A stretch of 64,000 nt of DNA from Nageia nagi (lineage: Eukaryota; Pinophyta): contig JBITNC010000001.1 in the NCBI GenBank assembly GCA_050084985.1, forward strand, positions 113,398,001 to 113,462,000, in the 5' to 3' direction. Shown one piece after another: positions 62,650 through 64,000 of the stretch (the first letter of the stretch is position 1; every line of letters starts with the position of its first letter). The notes beneath the pieces are model-generated. The model saw only the letters and a program-made list of their open reading frames with translations. It did not search any database and was not told where the DNA came from. Made by a program: the position numbers and the translations under genes.

Positions 62650-64000
62650 GGTTGATGTGATTTCTTAGGGTAAATTTATTATAGATGAAAAAACCTTTTA
62701 GCTCTAGATTTTACAAAGAGAACCAAAATATTAATGAGTCTATTATAGATTAGGATCCTAAATATAACTCTTATAATATAAATATTTAAAGAATAATATA
62801 ACAAGAAGGGAAAATTCATTATATATATTCCCTAAAAGTGTGCTAGAAGAATGAAGTGGTAATCATAGAAAACTAAGTATCTCCCATTTAGCATGAACCA
62901 CTTGATGAGAGCTTCAACCATCAAATCCCAAGGATACATCAAAGACTCCCTCTTATACCTAGCTTTGATTCTTTGAAATTATTTGCTAGGGCTTAATAAG
63001 TTTACAATATATATAGATATATATAGTCATGGTTTTTCTTGACTTCCTTACCCCATTTATCCTCATGCTTATTGTAACTATGATCATTTATAAGCTGATG
63101 GAAAAGGGGTAACCATATACAATAACCTTTCCTTCATCCTAGATGACTGCCACCTGCTTTGAATGTTCCTTATTATATATTTGTAGGCTATGTATGAATC
63201 TAGAAAAAACATCCCTAAAAAATAATTTTCCAAATAACCAGGTCATTTTTTGGATTCCTCATCATTTTTAAGTTAAGGGAATTTCTAGGTCCATACTATG
63301 CAATAACACTCTATCCCCTTACTATTATATACTAGAGAAAATATTGTCATAGATATTGTGCAATAACACTATCATTAGGATCCACTATAAAATAAAGTTG
63401 AGAAATAAACCTACTCTATTATAGAAGAAGAATTAAACAATAAGATCATTTAAATAAGAGTTGATAAATAGATGTAATGTGGTTTAGCTAGTGTAGGATA
63501 CATCCATGAAGAATATTTAGTACTTGATTACTTATTAGTATAAGCCTTCCAACAAAAATAACCATCATTCCTCTTGGATTCCAAAGAAATCCTCCTCAAA
63601 AAAACTATCTCTCTTAAAAGGATTTACCTCCTTTTCTATCTATCAACCTTATGTAAATTTCTAGTTCATATTCCCAATACAATTCAATACTACTATAATT
63701 GTAATTAATTCTACAATAAATAGACCACCCATATATATATTTATAGATTTTTTGTTTCACTTACTAATGGAGCTTTTACAACCAAGAAATTTTCCATACA
63801 TAGAAACATCAAGTTCTAAACTTAAAAGAGCTAAAAGTGAGTTTCCAAAATCCAAAATAAAGTTTTTCCTCCTTATTTATGTCTAGCTCCCACTTATTCT
63901 TGTATTCCTTTTGTAAATATTCACCACTATTATTATACAACACATAAGAAACAATAAAGATAAACTAGCTTACTCTTTTCAATTCTTTAAAACCCCTTAG
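62650..64000. other. AT-rich spacer to window end
   Basis: No gene, RNA or recognisable repeat beyond short duplications such as GCAATAACACT near 63300 and 63360. Confidence 0.55.

Overview
The window looks like nuclear DNA of a seed plant, most likely a gymnosperm. One intact, intron-rich plant transcription-factor gene sits among old, stop-riddled, nested retrotransposons and long AT-rich stretches. There is no operon-like gene density, and the only intact protein gene I can support is on the minus strand at 11077-18884. Species assignment is inference from this style of genome and cannot be proven here.

Layout. 1-7034: left-truncated Ty3/gypsy element on the minus strand (reverse transcriptase start, RNase H, protease, gag, primer site and a long LTR whose U3 carries an array of 48-bp palindromes upstream of a TATA box). 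7100-7900: imperfect tandem repeat of about 335 bp. 8180-11076: AT-rich spacer with a perfect 95-bp palindrome at 9865-9959. 11077-18884: eight-exon bHLH gene of the TT8/GL3/EGL3/R type (subgroup IIIf), with a 15-nt microexon, duplicated intron segments and a probable 5' leader intron upstream. 19700-29900: spacer with tandem repeats and an LTR fragment. 29911-46184: a complete but decayed 16-kb gypsy element on the minus strand with both LTRs, internal order gag, protease, RNase H, reverse transcriptase, RNase H, integrase, then an extra ORF region. A 2.5-kb solo LTR with a perfect 5-bp target duplication is nested inside it. 46876-47190: DUF538-type gene fragment. 47732-53092: decayed Ty1/copia element with PBS, PPT and 3' LTR, itself carrying an LTR-like insertion in gag. 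54546-58428: two tRNA-derived SINE copies flanking a LINE 3' fragment. 58429-64000: AT-rich spacer with microsatellites and a purine-rich tract.

How it works together. The bHLH protein should be the bHLH partner in a MYB-bHLH-WD40 complex controlling flavonoid (anthocyanin/proanthocyanidin) genes and possibly epidermal traits. Everything else is mobile or derived from mobile DNA. The most unusual material is in the gypsy elements: an RNase H domain placed before the reverse transcriptase in both, an extra downstream reading frame in one, and a periodic palindrome array in the promoter half of the other's LTR.
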